DNA of 64,000 bases from Rhodanobacter sp. B05 (GTDB lineage Bacteria > Pseudomonadota > Gammaproteobacteria > Xanthomonadales > Rhodanobacteraceae), in contig NZ_MUNU01000014.1 of the NCBI RefSeq assembly GCF_002001085.1, forward strand, positions 1 through 64,000. The letters are read 5' to 3'. The notes under the pieces are model-generated. The model worked only from the letters and a program-made list of their open reading frames with translations. It searched no databases and had not been told where the DNA came from. The position numbers and the translations under genes were made by a program. Of the stretch, positions 54,999 through 63,549 are shown piece by piece; position 1 is the stretch's first letter, and each line of letters starts with the position of its first letter.

Positions 54999-57707
54999 AT
55001 GCGAACTATTGTGAGTCGTGCGGTCTGGTCGATGGCGGCGGTGGCATGGGTGGCCGCAACGGGTGCTCATGCCGCAAGCGTCTACGCGCCCACGCCCATT
55101 GGCCAGGATGCCGGCCAGGCGGCCGAGATTGGCCATTGGCAAATCCAGTCGAATGCCAAGGCGCAGCAGGGTGGGGCGGAGATTTCGGCCGATGGCTTCC
55201 CGACCAGTGACTGGTATCCGGTGAGTGGTCGCGCCACGGTCATGGCCGGGTTGCTGGAAAACGGCAAGTACCAGGACGTGTTCCACGGCGACAACCTGCG
55301 CACGGTGGCGGTGCCCGATACCAATCAACACCAGTTCGTGGTTCCCTGGTGGTATCGCACGCAGTTCACGCTGGCCACGATCGCGCAGGGTCGGCATACG
55401 CTGTTGCGCACCAACGGGATGGTTGGCGGTGCGGACGTGTGGCTCAACGGGCACGAAATTGCGGCACGGGCCGATCTGCGCGGCGCGTATCCCGTGCACG
55501 TGTTCGATGTCACGCCGTGGGTGCATGAGGGCGTGAACACGCTGGCGTTGCGCGTGCATCCGGCGGATCCGCAACTGGATTTTTCCATGGGCTGGGTCGA
55601 CTGGAATCCGCCGCCACCCGACAACAACATGGGCCCCTGGCGAGGCGTGGACATCGTGCAGACCGGGCCGGTCGAGCTGCGCTTCCCCGCAGTGACATCG
55701 AGTCTTTCACTGCCGGACCTCGCGCACGCGGCGTTGACGGTGAAGGTGGATGTGCGGAATCTCGACCGCGTGTCACGCGATGCCACGGTTACCGGAAAGG
55801 TGGCCGGGGTGACGTTGCACCGGGTGGTGCACCTGCAGCCCGGGCAGAGCGAAACCGTGGCGTTTTCGCCCAGCACCGATCCGGGCCTGGCGTTGAACCA
55901 GCCCAAGGTCTGGTGGCCGATCGGCATGGGCGCGCAGCCGTTGTACCAGCTGCAATTCACCGTCGCCGTCGGGGGCGTGACCTCCGATCAGGCGAGTGCG
56001 ACATTCGGCATACGCAGAGTGCAGTCTGCGCTGACCAGGCAGGGCTACCGCCAGTTCTCCATCAACGGCAAGCCGGTCCTGATCCGTGGCGGCGGCTGGG
56101 CACCCGACATGTTCCTGCGCCATGACCCCGCGCGCGTTGCCACCGAATTCGACTACGTCCGCAATCTCGGGCTCAACACGATTCGCAGCGAAGGCAAGCT
56201 GGAAGACCAGCACTTCTACGACCTCGCCGATCGCTACGGCATCCTGATCCTGCCGGGCTGGGAATGCTGCGACAAATGGGAGTCCGCCGCCAAGACGGGC
56301 GGCGAGCCGTGGAACGCCGCGGATGAAAAGACCGCCGCCGAATCGATGGCGAGCGAGGCCAGGTTGCTGCGCAACCATCCATCCGTCATCGGCTTCCTGA
56401 TCGGCAGCGACAATGCGCCGCCACCCGCGCTGGCCAAAATGTACGTGAACACGCTGCGCGCCGCCGATTGGCCCAACCCGATCATCTCCGATGCGGCGGA
56501 GCAGGAAACTGCCGTGACCGGCCCGTCGGGTTTCAAGATGCGGGGTCCCTATGCGTGGGTGCCGCCCGCATACTGGTACGCCGACAAACTTGGCGGCGCG
56601 TTCGGGTTCGATTCCGAAGTGGGTGCCGGCGCCGACATCCCGCGCCTGGAGGATATCGAACGCATGCTGTCGCCACAGGAGCGCGAGGCGCTGTGGAAGT
56701 ATCCGGATGTCAGACAGTTCCACGCCGCATCGGCGTGGTCGCCATTCTCGAGCATCGAGCCATTCGATACGGCGCTGGCCAGGCGCTACGGACCACCCAG
56801 GAGTCTCGAAGACTTCGTCGCCAAGGCCCAGCTTGAAAACTACGACAACGTCCGCGCGCAGTTCGAGGCGTTCAACGCCCACATGGATGCAGCCAATCCA
56901 TCCACCGGCGTGATCTACTGGATGCTCAACAACGCTTGGCCTTCGCTGCACTGGCATCTTTACGACTATTACCTCAACCCGGCAGGTGCGTATTTCGGCG
57001 CCAAGAAGGCCAACGAGCTGGTGCATATTCAGTACTCGTACGACACACGCGCCATCGTGCTGGTCAACCACACCCTCATCGACGAGCACGGCCTGCAGGC
57101 GCGAATCCGCGTGCGCAACCTTGATGGCAGCGTGCGCTATGACAAGCGCCTGACGGGTATCGACCTCGCCGGGAACCATACGTCGCGCCTGCTGACACTG
57201 CCCAGGCTTTCCGGGCTGTCGCCCACCTACTTCGTCGAGCTCAGTCTGGAGTCGAGCGGCGGTCAACCCGTCAGCCGCAACGTCTACTGGCTTCCGACGC
57301 AGGCCGATGTGCTCGACTGGGCGCACTCCAACTGGTACCTCACGCCGGTGACGCAATACGCGGACCTGACCGCGTTGCAGTCCCTGCCGACCGCGACGAA
57401 CCAGGTGCACGCGACACTGCGACGCGCTGGCGACGAGAACGTGGTGACGGTCACGCTGACGGTACCCGCATCGTCGAAGGCGGTGGCGCTGCTCCAGCAC
57501 GTGGCGATCCGACGGGCCGCGCACGGCGACCTCGCGCTGCCGATCCTGTGGAGCGACAATGACGTTACGCTGTGGCCCGGCGAGTCGCTCACCCTGACCG
57601 CGCGTTACGCAGGGCAGGGGACGGCGACGCCGGTCGTCGAAGTCAGCGGGTGGAACGTTCCCGACCGGAGCGTGCCGGTAGACGCTACGCAGGGAACCAA
57701 GCATTGA
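54999..57707 (+). CDS. GH2 exo-beta-D-glucosaminidase (CsxA-like)
   Basis: Secreted glycoside hydrolase of 902 residues, predicted to release glucosamine from the non-reducing end of chitosan oligosaccharides. A signal peptide (AVWSMAAVAWVAATGAHA) precedes a jelly-roll sugar-binding domain (~40-215), an Ig-like domain, the TIM barrel (~345-650) and C-terminal beta domains. The putative acid/base is D471 in LIGSDNAPPP, an Asp in place of the usual GH2 Glu, as in CsxA. The nucleophile is E540 in FGFDSEVGAG. ILPGWECCDKWE is also typical of exo-glucosaminidases. Four bases after the permease gene, so co-transcribed. Confidence 0.85.
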   Translation: MRTIVSRAVWSMAAVAWVAATGAHAASVYAPTPIGQDAGQAAEIGHWQIQSNAKAQQGGAEISADGFPTSDWYPVSGRATVMAGLLENGKYQDVFHGDNLRTVAVPDTNQHQFVVPWWYRTQFTLATIAQGRHTLLRTNGMVGGADVWLNGHEIAARADLRGAYPVHVFDVTPWVHEGVNTLALRVHPADPQLDFSMGWVDWNPPPPDNNMGPWRGVDIVQTGPVELRFPAVTSSLSLPDLAHAALTVKVDVRNLDRVSRDATVTGKVAGVTLHRVVHLQPGQSETVAFSPSTDPGLALNQPKVWWPIGMGAQPLYQLQFTVAVGGVTSDQASATFGIRRVQSALTRQGYRQFSINGKPVLIRGGGWAPDMFLRHDPARVATEFDYVRNLGLNTIRSEGKLEDQHFYDLADRYGILILPGWECCDKWESAAKTGGEPWNAADEKTAAESMASEARLLRNHPSVIGFLIGSDNAPPPALAKMYVNTLRAADWPNPIISDAAEQETAVTGPSGFKMRGPYAWVPPAYWYADKLGGAFGFDSEVGAGADIPRLEDIERMLSPQEREALWKYPDVRQFHAASAWSPFSSIEPFDTALARRYGPPRSLEDFVAKAQLENYDNVRAQFEAFNAHMDAANPSTGVIYWMLNNAWPSLHWHLYDYYLNPAGAYFGAKKANELVHIQYSYDTRAIVLVNHTLIDEHGLQARIRVRNLDGSVRYDKRLTGIDLAGNHTSRLLTLPRLSGLSPTYFVELSLESSGGQPVSRNVYWLPTQADVLDWAHSNWYLTPVTQYADLTALQSLPTATNQVHATLRRAGDENVVTVTLTVPASSKAVALLQHVAIRRAAHGDLALPILWSDNDVTLWPGESLTLTARYAGQGTATPVVEVSGWNVPDRSVPVDATQGTKH

Positions 57708-57723
57708 ATCAGGCCAGACCTTC

Positions 57724-58731
57724 ATGACGCGCGTGACCATCGGCGACGTCGCCCGCATCGTCGGGACATCGAAGAAGACCATTTCGCGCGTGCTCAACAA
57801 CGAGCCGAACGTGAGCGAGTCGATGCGCCAGCGCGTGCTGTCCGCCATCGCCACGCTCAACTACCGGCCGCTTACCTCGGCGCGCAGCCTGGCCACCAAC
57901 CGTTCCTTCATGATCGGCCTGCTGTACGACAACCTTTCGCCCAGCTACATCATGGAAGTGCAGGCCGGCGTGCTGGAAGCGTGCGAGGCGAGGCACTACA
58001 GCATGATGGTGCAGCCGCTGGTCTCGACGGCAGCGGACTTCGTCGAGCGGGTCGAGGAGATTCTGTCACGGCACCAGCCCGATGGACTGATCCTCACCCC
58101 GCCGATCACCGATCATCCGCAGTTGCTGGATTGCCTGCGCAAGCACGGCCTGCCGTTCGCCTCGATCGCGCCTCGCCACCCCGAGAACTGCATCGGCGTG
58201 ATGCTGCACGAGCGTGAGGCGGCCGCGGCGATGGTGGAACACCTGGTCTCGCTTGGCCACCGCCGCATCGCGCATATTCTTGGCGATCCCGAACACGGCG
58301 CCGGCATCTGGCGCCTGGCGGGCTATCGCGACGGCCTCAAGCGCGCCGGGCTGGAAGAAGACCCGATGTACATGGTCCAGGGCCGGTTTTCCTTCGAGTC
58401 GGGGGTGGCGGCGATGCGCCAGTTGCTGGCACTGAAGCAGCGGCCGAGCGCCGTCTTCGCGGCCGACGACGACATGGCGATCGGTGCGATCTGGGCAGCC
58501 GCGGAAGCCGGGGTATCGGTCCCGCGTGACATTTCCATCTGCGGATTCGACGATACGATGATCGCGACCCAGGTGTGGCCGCCGCTAACCACCATCCACC
58601 AGCCGGTGCGCGAGATGGGCCGGCGCGCCACCCAGGAACTGTTGCTGCGCGTGCTGGACAAGGGAGAACCGCGGATGGTCGAGGTCGACTACGAAATGCG
58701 CATCCGCGCCTCGACGGCGGCCACGCCGTAG
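57724..58731 (+). CDS. LacI-family transcriptional regulator
   Basis: DNA-binding repressor of 335 residues. The N-terminal LacI helix-turn-helix (VTIGDVARIVGTSKKTISRV, LNNEPNVSESMRQRV) with hinge helix NYRPLTSARSLAT is followed by a periplasmic-binding-protein-like effector domain (GLLYDNLSPSYIMEVQAGVL, FAADDDMAIGAIWAAAEAGV, ICGFDDTMIATQVWPPLTTI). It starts 16 bases after the glucosidase gene, so it is part of the locus it presumably controls. The effector is likely the sugar released by the GH2 enzyme or a phosphorylated product (inference). Confidence 0.93.
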   Translation: MTRVTIGDVARIVGTSKKTISRVLNNEPNVSESMRQRVLSAIATLNYRPLTSARSLATNRSFMIGLLYDNLSPSYIMEVQAGVLEACEARHYSMMVQPLVSTAADFVERVEEILSRHQPDGLILTPPITDHPQLLDCLRKHGLPFASIAPRHPENCIGVMLHEREAAAAMVEHLVSLGHRRIAHILGDPEHGAGIWRLAGYRDGLKRAGLEEDPMYMVQGRFSFESGVAAMRQLLALKQRPSAVFAADDDMAIGAIWAAAEAGVSVPRDISICGFDDTMIATQVWPPLTTIHQPVREMGRRATQELLLRVLDKGEPRMVEVDYEMRIRASTAATP

Positions 58732-58798
58732 CCCGGATTGCGTACCATCCGGGTACTTTTCTGCAAGCAACACCATTAATTCAAAGGAGGGTACCCGC

Positions 58799-59644
58799 AT
58801 GCCTGCCGCAGCCAACACCGCGAAGTCCGCCCGGAAGTTTCACTTCATTTCAGGGATGCCGCGCTCGGGCAGCACGCTGCTGGCCGCCATCCTCAACCAG
58901 AACCCGCGTTTCCGCGCGGGCATGACCAGCCCGCTGGCCGACATCATGGGTGTGGTGATCGCGGAGGCGAGCAGCAAGAACGACTTCTCGTTCGCCGTCT
59001 CCGATGACCAGCGCGTGGCGATGCTGCGCGGCCTGGTCGAGAGCTTCTATGCGGGGCAGGCGGACGCCGGTGTCGTGTTCGACACCAGCCGGCTGTGGTG
59101 CAGCCGGATGCAGTTGCTCGACACGCTGCTGCCGGGGGCGAAGGTCATCGCGTGCGTACGCGAGCTGTCATGGGTGCTGGACAGCATGGAACGGCTGGTA
59201 CGCAAGCAGCCGGTCGCGGTCAGCAAGGTGTTCCGCTTCGACACCAACACCACGGTGTACTCACGCATCGAGGCGCTGACCGACCCGCGGGGCATGGTGG
59301 GGTTCGCCTTCCAGGCCACCAAGGATGCGTTCTATGGCCAGTATGCCCCGGGTCACCTGCTGGTACTGACCTACGAAAGCCTGGTGCGCAACCCGTCGGC
59401 AGCCATGCGCGCGGTCTACCAGTTCATCGGCGAACCCTGGTTCGAACACGATTTCGACCACATCGCCTACAACGCCGACGAGTTCGACGCGCGGGTCGGC
59501 ATGCCCGGCCTGCATACCGTGCGCCCGAAGCTGGAGCCGATCGAGCGTACCTCCATCCTGCCGCGCGAAATCTTCAGTCGCTTCGTGCACGAATCGTTCT
59601 GGATGGATCCGAAGAACAACGTCAGCCAGGTGCCCATCGTGTAA
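58799..59644 (+). CDS. Sulfotransferase family protein
   Basis: A 281-residue PAPS-dependent sulfotransferase-like protein: 5'-phosphosulfate loop SGMPRSGSTLLAAILNQNP near the N-terminus, a conserved KVIACVRELSWVLDSMERL segment corresponding to the 3'-phosphate-binding region, and the later LLVLTYESLVRNPSAAMRAV. It has no signal peptide. A strong Shine-Dalgarno (AAAGGAGG) lies eight bases before the ATG. It follows the LacI gene by 67 bases on the same strand and may be transcribed with the sugar locus. Acceptor unknown; no PAPS-synthesis genes are nearby. Confidence 0.87.
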   Translation: MPAAANTAKSARKFHFISGMPRSGSTLLAAILNQNPRFRAGMTSPLADIMGVVIAEASSKNDFSFAVSDDQRVAMLRGLVESFYAGQADAGVVFDTSRLWCSRMQLLDTLLPGAKVIACVRELSWVLDSMERLVRKQPVAVSKVFRFDTNTTVYSRIEALTDPRGMVGFAFQATKDAFYGQYAPGHLLVLTYESLVRNPSAAMRAVYQFIGEPWFEHDFDHIAYNADEFDARVGMPGLHTVRPKLEPIERTSILPREIFSRFVHESFWMDPKNNVSQVPIV

Positions 59645-59791
59645 TGACCCGGTGAATTCCTGCTCGGGCGCCACCTTTTTGCCGACGTAGTCGGGTCGGA
59701 TGCTGCGCGTGGCATCCCCGTTAATCCACGTCTTTGGCCTACCAGGTAAGGCACCATGCCGTGATTGACTACATGGCCATTGACCATCGGG

Positions 59792-60100
59792 TCAGTAATA
59801 GCGCGGGATGGGACCGAGCCGAGGCGTCATGCGGTCGCGAAGATCGAACGAGACTTCGTCGACATAGCACCAGCCCCAGCCTTCCGGCGGGTCGTAGCCC
59901 TCGATGATCGGATGCTGCGTGTGGTGGAAATGCTTGCTCGCGTGACGGTTTGGTGAATCGTCGCAACAACCCACGTGACCACAGGTACGGCAGATGCGCA
60001 GGTGAACCCAGGTATCTCCGGATTTGAGGCATTCCTCGCAGCCACGCGCACTGGGCGTGACGTCACGGATGGAAGCAAGATGGGTGCAATGGTCGGGCAT
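59792..60100 (-). CDS. UBP-type zinc-finger protein
   Basis: A 102-residue protein that is almost entirely one ZnF-UBP domain: GCEECLKSGDTWVHLRICRT, CGHVGCCDDSPNRHASKHFH, HTQHPIIEGYDPPEGWGWCY. The cysteines and histidines that hold zinc in this fold are present, as is the WCYVDE ending. In eukaryotes the domain binds the C-terminal Gly-Gly of free ubiquitin; bacterial versions have no proven ligand. It is divergent from the flavoprotein gene at 60.4 kb, and I recall the two domain types occurring together in other bacteria. Confidence 0.9.
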   Translation of the reverse strand: MPDHCTHLASIRDVTPSARGCEECLKSGDTWVHLRICRTCGHVGCCDDSPNRHASKHFHHTQHPIIEGYDPPEGWGWCYVDEVSFDLRDRMTPRLGPIPRYY

Positions 60101-60363
60101 GGGGGAACTCCGTTGTCAGCAGGAGGGGGGATCTATGCTTGCTGGTGCGCAAGGATCATAGTCCGGCGACGGTGGCTTCGGCATCGGGATGATGAAACCC
60201 GTACTCAACGGGCAAGCCCACGAAATCGTCGAGTTGGCACGCACGGCTTCGGGCGCTGACCGGTCACGGAGGTACGCTGCGGCAGAGGAGGAAGGTACTT
60301 GATTCTCTGCAGTGTCGACCCGATCAGTGTTTCACGTTCCTGCCCCCGCCAGTGGGAGGCGCC

Positions 60364-62040
60364 ATGCAAGACGAGACGCGCAACGCTTCGTACGACCCGG
60401 TCGATCCGGACCCTCATTCACGCGACGCGCAGCGATTTCCTCGCCTGAGCGACGACATGGCCGAACGTGTCGCGGCTTATGGCGAGGCTGAGCAGGTACC
60501 CACCGGTACCGTTCTGTTTGAACGCGGTCAACGCGGCGCGGATTTCTTTCTTGTGCTGGAAGGTGGCATTGAAGTTGTCGATCTCGACAGTGATGGCCAT
60601 CCGCGAACGGTCACCACGCATACGCGCCATGGATTCACCGGCGAACTCGATCACTTCAATCAGCGCAAGATCCTGGTATCGGGCCTGACGGTGGCCGAGA
60701 GCCGCCTGATCCGCATCACTCGCGACAACTTCCGCAGGCTGATCAGCGCCGAGCCTGACATCGGCGAGATCATCATGCGCGCGTTCATTCTTCGCCGCGT
60801 TGGCATCATCCAGCAGGGTATCGGCGGCGTCGTGCTGATCGGGCCGGAGCATGGCGCGGACACGCTGCGACTGCAGCGATTCCTGGTCCGGAACGGTTAC
60901 CCGCATCGCCTGATCGATACCGATCTCGACCCGAAGGCAGCCGGACTGCTCGACACGTTCGAGCTCCAGCCGCGGGTATTTCCCGTCGTGGTTTCGCCGG
61001 ACCATCAGATGTTGATGAACCCGACGACGGCGGAGCTTGCCGACAGCCTGGGGCTGACCGAATCGCTCGAACCCGGCCACGTCCATGACGTCGCCGTGGT
61101 GGGAGCGGGGCCGGCAGGGCTGGCGGCGGCGGTGTACGCCGCCTCCGAGGGGCTGGATACCATCGTGATCGAGGGCATGGCGCCCGGAGGTCAGGCGGGT
61201 ACGTCGTCGAAGATCGAGAACTATCTGGGATTTCCCACCGGCATTTCGGGTCAGGCCTTGGCGGGCCGTGCGCAAATTCAGGCGCAGAAGTTTGGTGCTC
61301 GCCTGGCCATCTCACGCAATGTGGTGAGGCTCCACTGCGCGTCGCAGCCTTACCAGCTGGAACTGGACGATGGACAGCGGGTGGCGGCGCGTGCCGTGGT
61401 GATCGCGACGGGAGCCCGCTATCGCAAACTGGATGTGCCCAACTACGACCGCTATGAAGGGCAGGGTATTCACTACGCGGCCACGCCGATGGAAGGGAAG
61501 CTTTGCACGGGCGAGGAAGTGGTGGTGGTGGGTGGCGGAAATTCCGCGGGACAGGCGGCGGTGTTCCTGTCGCGCATCGCCGCGCATGTGCACGTGCTGG
61601 TGCGTGGGACCGGATTGGCAGCCACGATGTCCGACTATCTCATCCAGCGTATCCAGCAATCGCCCCGCATCACTTTGCACACCGAAACGCAGATCGTTGG
61701 CCTTGAGGGAAATGACCGCCTGCAACAGGTGACCTGGTCTGGACGGCACGATGGCTCACGCGAAACCCTGGCAATCGCCAATGTGTTCGTGATGGTCGGC
61801 GCCGAGCCGAACACGGATTGGCTTCATGACTGTCTCGCAATGGATGCGAAGGGCTTCGTCAGCACTGGCGTCGATGGCGAGGGCAGGCCCACCTCCGGGC
61901 TGTTCGCTACCAGCATGCCCGGCATCTTTGCGGTGGGCGATGTGCGCAGCGGTTCGGTCAAGCGTGTGGCGTCCGGCGTCGGCGAGGGGTCGGTGGTGAT
62001 CCAGGCGGTGCATAAGTTCCTGAATCCCGAGTCGAGTTAG
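60364..62040 (+). CDS. Cyclic-nucleotide-domain FAD oxidoreductase (thioredoxin-reductase-like)
   Basis: A 558-residue soluble fusion protein. The N-terminal cNMP-binding domain (about residues 15-150) includes PTGTVLFERGQRGADFFLVL and GFTGELDHFNQRKIL. A middle domain (about 155-240) looks thioredoxin-like (LRLQRFLVRNGYPHRLIDTD), and a C-terminal thioredoxin-reductase-type module has the FAD loop VAVVGAGPAGLAAAVYAASE, NADPH loop VVVVGGGNSAGQAAVFLSR and FAD motif GIFAVGDVRSG. The CxxC redox pair of true thioredoxin reductases is missing from the expected place, so electrons go elsewhere. ATG 60364 follows GGGAGG by five bases; a GTG lies four codons upstream. Confidence 0.88.
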   Translation: MQDETRNASYDPVDPDPHSRDAQRFPRLSDDMAERVAAYGEAEQVPTGTVLFERGQRGADFFLVLEGGIEVVDLDSDGHPRTVTTHTRHGFTGELDHFNQRKILVSGLTVAESRLIRITRDNFRRLISAEPDIGEIIMRAFILRRVGIIQQGIGGVVLIGPEHGADTLRLQRFLVRNGYPHRLIDTDLDPKAAGLLDTFELQPRVFPVVVSPDHQMLMNPTTAELADSLGLTESLEPGHVHDVAVVGAGPAGLAAAVYAASEGLDTIVIEGMAPGGQAGTSSKIENYLGFPTGISGQALAGRAQIQAQKFGARLAISRNVVRLHCASQPYQLELDDGQRVAARAVVIATGARYRKLDVPNYDRYEGQGIHYAATPMEGKLCTGEEVVVVGGGNSAGQAAVFLSRIAAHVHVLVRGTGLAATMSDYLIQRIQQSPRITLHTETQIVGLEGNDRLQQVTWSGRHDGSRETLAIANVFVMVGAEPNTDWLHDCLAMDAKGFVSTGVDGEGRPTSGLFATSMPGIFAVGDVRSGSVKRVASGVGEGSVVIQAVHKFLNPESS

Positions 62041-62072
62041 GTTTCCGACTGTCTCTATACGCCACGTGTGAT

Positions 62073-62091
62073 ATATTATTTTACATAATAT
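62073..62091 (+). promoter_or_regulatory. AT-rich palindrome upstream of a small accessory gene
   Basis: ATATTAT (62073-62079) and ATAATAT (62085-62091) flank TTTAC in a local AT-rich block, about 80 bases before the start at 62173. Probably promoter/operator sequence. Confidence 0.4.
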
Positions 62092-62172
62092 ACATTATGC
62101 GAAATCTAGCAGTCGTGATTATCCTCACCCTCGCGGCATATGCCGCGATCAGGAACGGGGGTTCCACGCACC

Positions 62173-62466
62173 ATGCACGGATTCTGGAGTGAGACGAACT
62201 GGCGTCTGGACGGCGACGCCCTGTTGATGCCCAACGGCTGGCGCCTGCCGCTGCGCGACGTGCTGCAATGGCGCGACGACCTCATGCAAGGCCGGCACGA
62301 CCTGGGCGGCCGCTGGTCAGGCTGGCGCGTCCGCCAGCAATGGTTGATCGCGCCCGGCGGCAGCGTGCGACAACACCGCATCGCCGAACACGTCATGCGC
62401 CAGCACATACGCACGGCCGACTGGGATCGGCAGGAACTCGGCCGGCGCCAACTGACGCTGTTCTAG
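62173..62466 (+). CDS. Small Trp/Arg-rich protein, possibly phage-derived (DUF3653-like)
   Basis: A 97-residue protein rich in Trp and Arg: MHGFWSETNWRLDGDALLMP, then NGWRLPLRDVLQWRD and RWSGWRVRQQWLIAPGGSVR. The 'WxVxxxWLIAPGG' element recalls a family of small proteins from Xanthomonadaceae prophages (DUF3653), but I am not certain. ATG 62173 is chosen because MHGFW begins the conserved part; an ATG 33 bases upstream is alternative. The stop TAG overlaps the stop of the minus-strand pseudogene by two bases. Confidence 0.6.
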   Translation: MHGFWSETNWRLDGDALLMPNGWRLPLRDVLQWRDDLMQGRHDLGGRWSGWRVRQQWLIAPGGSVRQHRIAEHVMRQHIRTADWDRQELGRRQLTLF

Positions 62467-62819
62467 CGAATCGGGCGATCCGCGTAGCCACCACTGCAGC
62501 GTACCGGATTGCCCACACCGCTCAGTTGCGTGTAGCTCGACCCGCGCACCACCACGACGACACCGCCGACACACCCCTGCCCGTCCAGCAGCTCACGACG
62601 GCGTCAATCCTCAAGGAGCTTTCGACGCTGAAGTTCACGACCGTATGCATCTTGAGCCTGGCTCTGGGCGACTACTTGCCTGGCACTATCGTTGAACTGC
62701 TGGATAGCCGCCGCTTGGTCGATATCGCGTTGCCGCTCAAACTCGCGGTAGCCCACAAAGCCGACGATCAGCAGCAACGCGGCGGCAACGATGGCAGCAG
62801 CAATCTTCGTTAAAGACAG
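62463..62819 (-). pseudogene. Small membrane-anchored protein gene broken by an in-frame TGA
   Basis: Reading the minus strand from about 62819 gives SLTKIAAAIVAAALLLIVGF (one transmembrane helix), then a helical region with REFERQRDIDQAAAIQQFN and AQSQAQDAYGRELQRRKL, then a TGA at 62604-62606. The same frame continues RRRELLDGQGCVGGVVVVV, RGSSYTQLSGVGNPVRCSG and ends DRPIR at 62463. The two halves read as one protein of a type I associate with Xanthomonadales accessory regions: anchor, coiled helix, small Cys-containing C-terminal domain. There is also no ATG/GTG/TTG at the upstream end. Either the gene is dead or the sequence has an error. Confidence 0.55.
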
Positions 62820-62851
62820 GGGGAGCCTGGAGCCAGATCAAAAGAAGAAAG

Positions 62852-63187
62852 CTAGCCAGAAGCCCTATGCGCGTGAACGCGCCACCATCCAACAGTACCG
62901 CGGGCGGCGACGCAGAACTCAACGGGCTCCGTCGACGCCCAAAAGCTCGTCACGAGCGGCAAATCCGCTTCGGGGCGCCCGTCGTAAAGTGCGGTTGCTT
63001 TCCAGTCGTACACTGTTATCACGTTGCCCCGGATATCGATAAAGGTGTAGGAGCCGGATACCTTCCGAGTCCCCGATCCAGGTAACGGTGAACCAAAGCG
63101 CTCGACCAGATCACGAGGCGAGATGTGCAACAAGCGACTGCGCCGGATGGTTTCCGCTGTCGACGCATGGGGTGACAGAGTGAACAT
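62852..63187 (-). CDS. Hypothetical protein
   Basis: About 111 residues; family not recognised. The central part reads as a genuine fold: SPRDLVERFGSPLPGSGTRK, then VSGSYTFIDIRGNVITVYDW and KATALYDG, with many aromatic/beta residues, then PLVTSFWASTEPVEFCVAAR. ATGs at 63187 and 63193 are both possible; the latter overlaps the start of the plus-strand gene at 63192. It lies upstream of, and on the same strand as, the pseudogene, so both may have formed one small accessory operon. Confidence 0.55.
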   Translation of the reverse strand: MFTLSPHASTAETIRRSRLLHISPRDLVERFGSPLPGSGTRKVSGSYTFIDIRGNVITVYDWKATALYDGRPEADLPLVTSFWASTEPVEFCVAARGTVGWWRVHAHRASG

Positions 63188-63191
63188 ACAC

Positions 63192-63416
63192 ATGGATTCC
63201 GGCTTGTGTCGCTGGCGAGGCAGGCCGAGCAAACTATCGGGAGTCGCTGCCGCTGGCGCACTGGCAGATCGCGATATACGTATCGCCGAACTCGAATCTC
63301 AAGTTGCACTACTGACAGCATCGCATGTCGCCATGATTCGCGCCGTGGGTGAATTGGGCGGCTTCAGCAAGTGGGCACAGTTCTATGACTCGTATGACCG
63401 TCCCTACCCTCCTTGA
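63192..63416 (+). CDS. Small hypothetical protein with coiled-coil segment
   Basis: About 74 residues. The last two thirds look genuine: ADRDIRIAELESQVALLTAS (short coiled coil), then HVAMIRAVGELGGFSKWAQF and YDSYDRPYPP. The beginning is uncertain: the frame is open back to 63123, and the ATG at 63192 overlaps the start region of the divergent gene. A later TTG or GTG start is possible. No function can be assigned. Confidence 0.45.
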   Translation: MDSGLCRWRGRPSKLSGVAAAGALADRDIRIAELESQVALLTASHVAMIRAVGELGGFSKWAQFYDSYDRPYPP

Positions 63417-63531
63417 TTGACGATCATTCTCGGTTGGGCACTGCAAGATCCGATGACTTCAAGCCAAGAACGGCCGCTCACTCTTAGCGTCGTCGTGTGC
63501 TTGATGTGCTAGCGAATTCTTCAAGGACGAG

Positions 63532-63549
63532 TATCATTCACGAATGATA
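63532..63549 (+). promoter_or_regulatory. Candidate Fur box
   Basis: TATCATTC-AC-GAATGATA: perfect 8-bp arms with a two-base centre, close to the Fur consensus GATAATGATAATCATTATC and its core NAT(A/T)AT repeats. It overlaps the first codons of the iron-uptake gene. TATCAT may double as a -10 element, implying a nearly leaderless transcript. Confidence 0.65.

Noticed and set aside
62604-62606. The in-frame TGA as a selenocysteine codon
   Set aside because: No bacterial SECIS-like hairpin directly after the TGA is seen, and the gene also lacks a normal start codon; decay is simpler.
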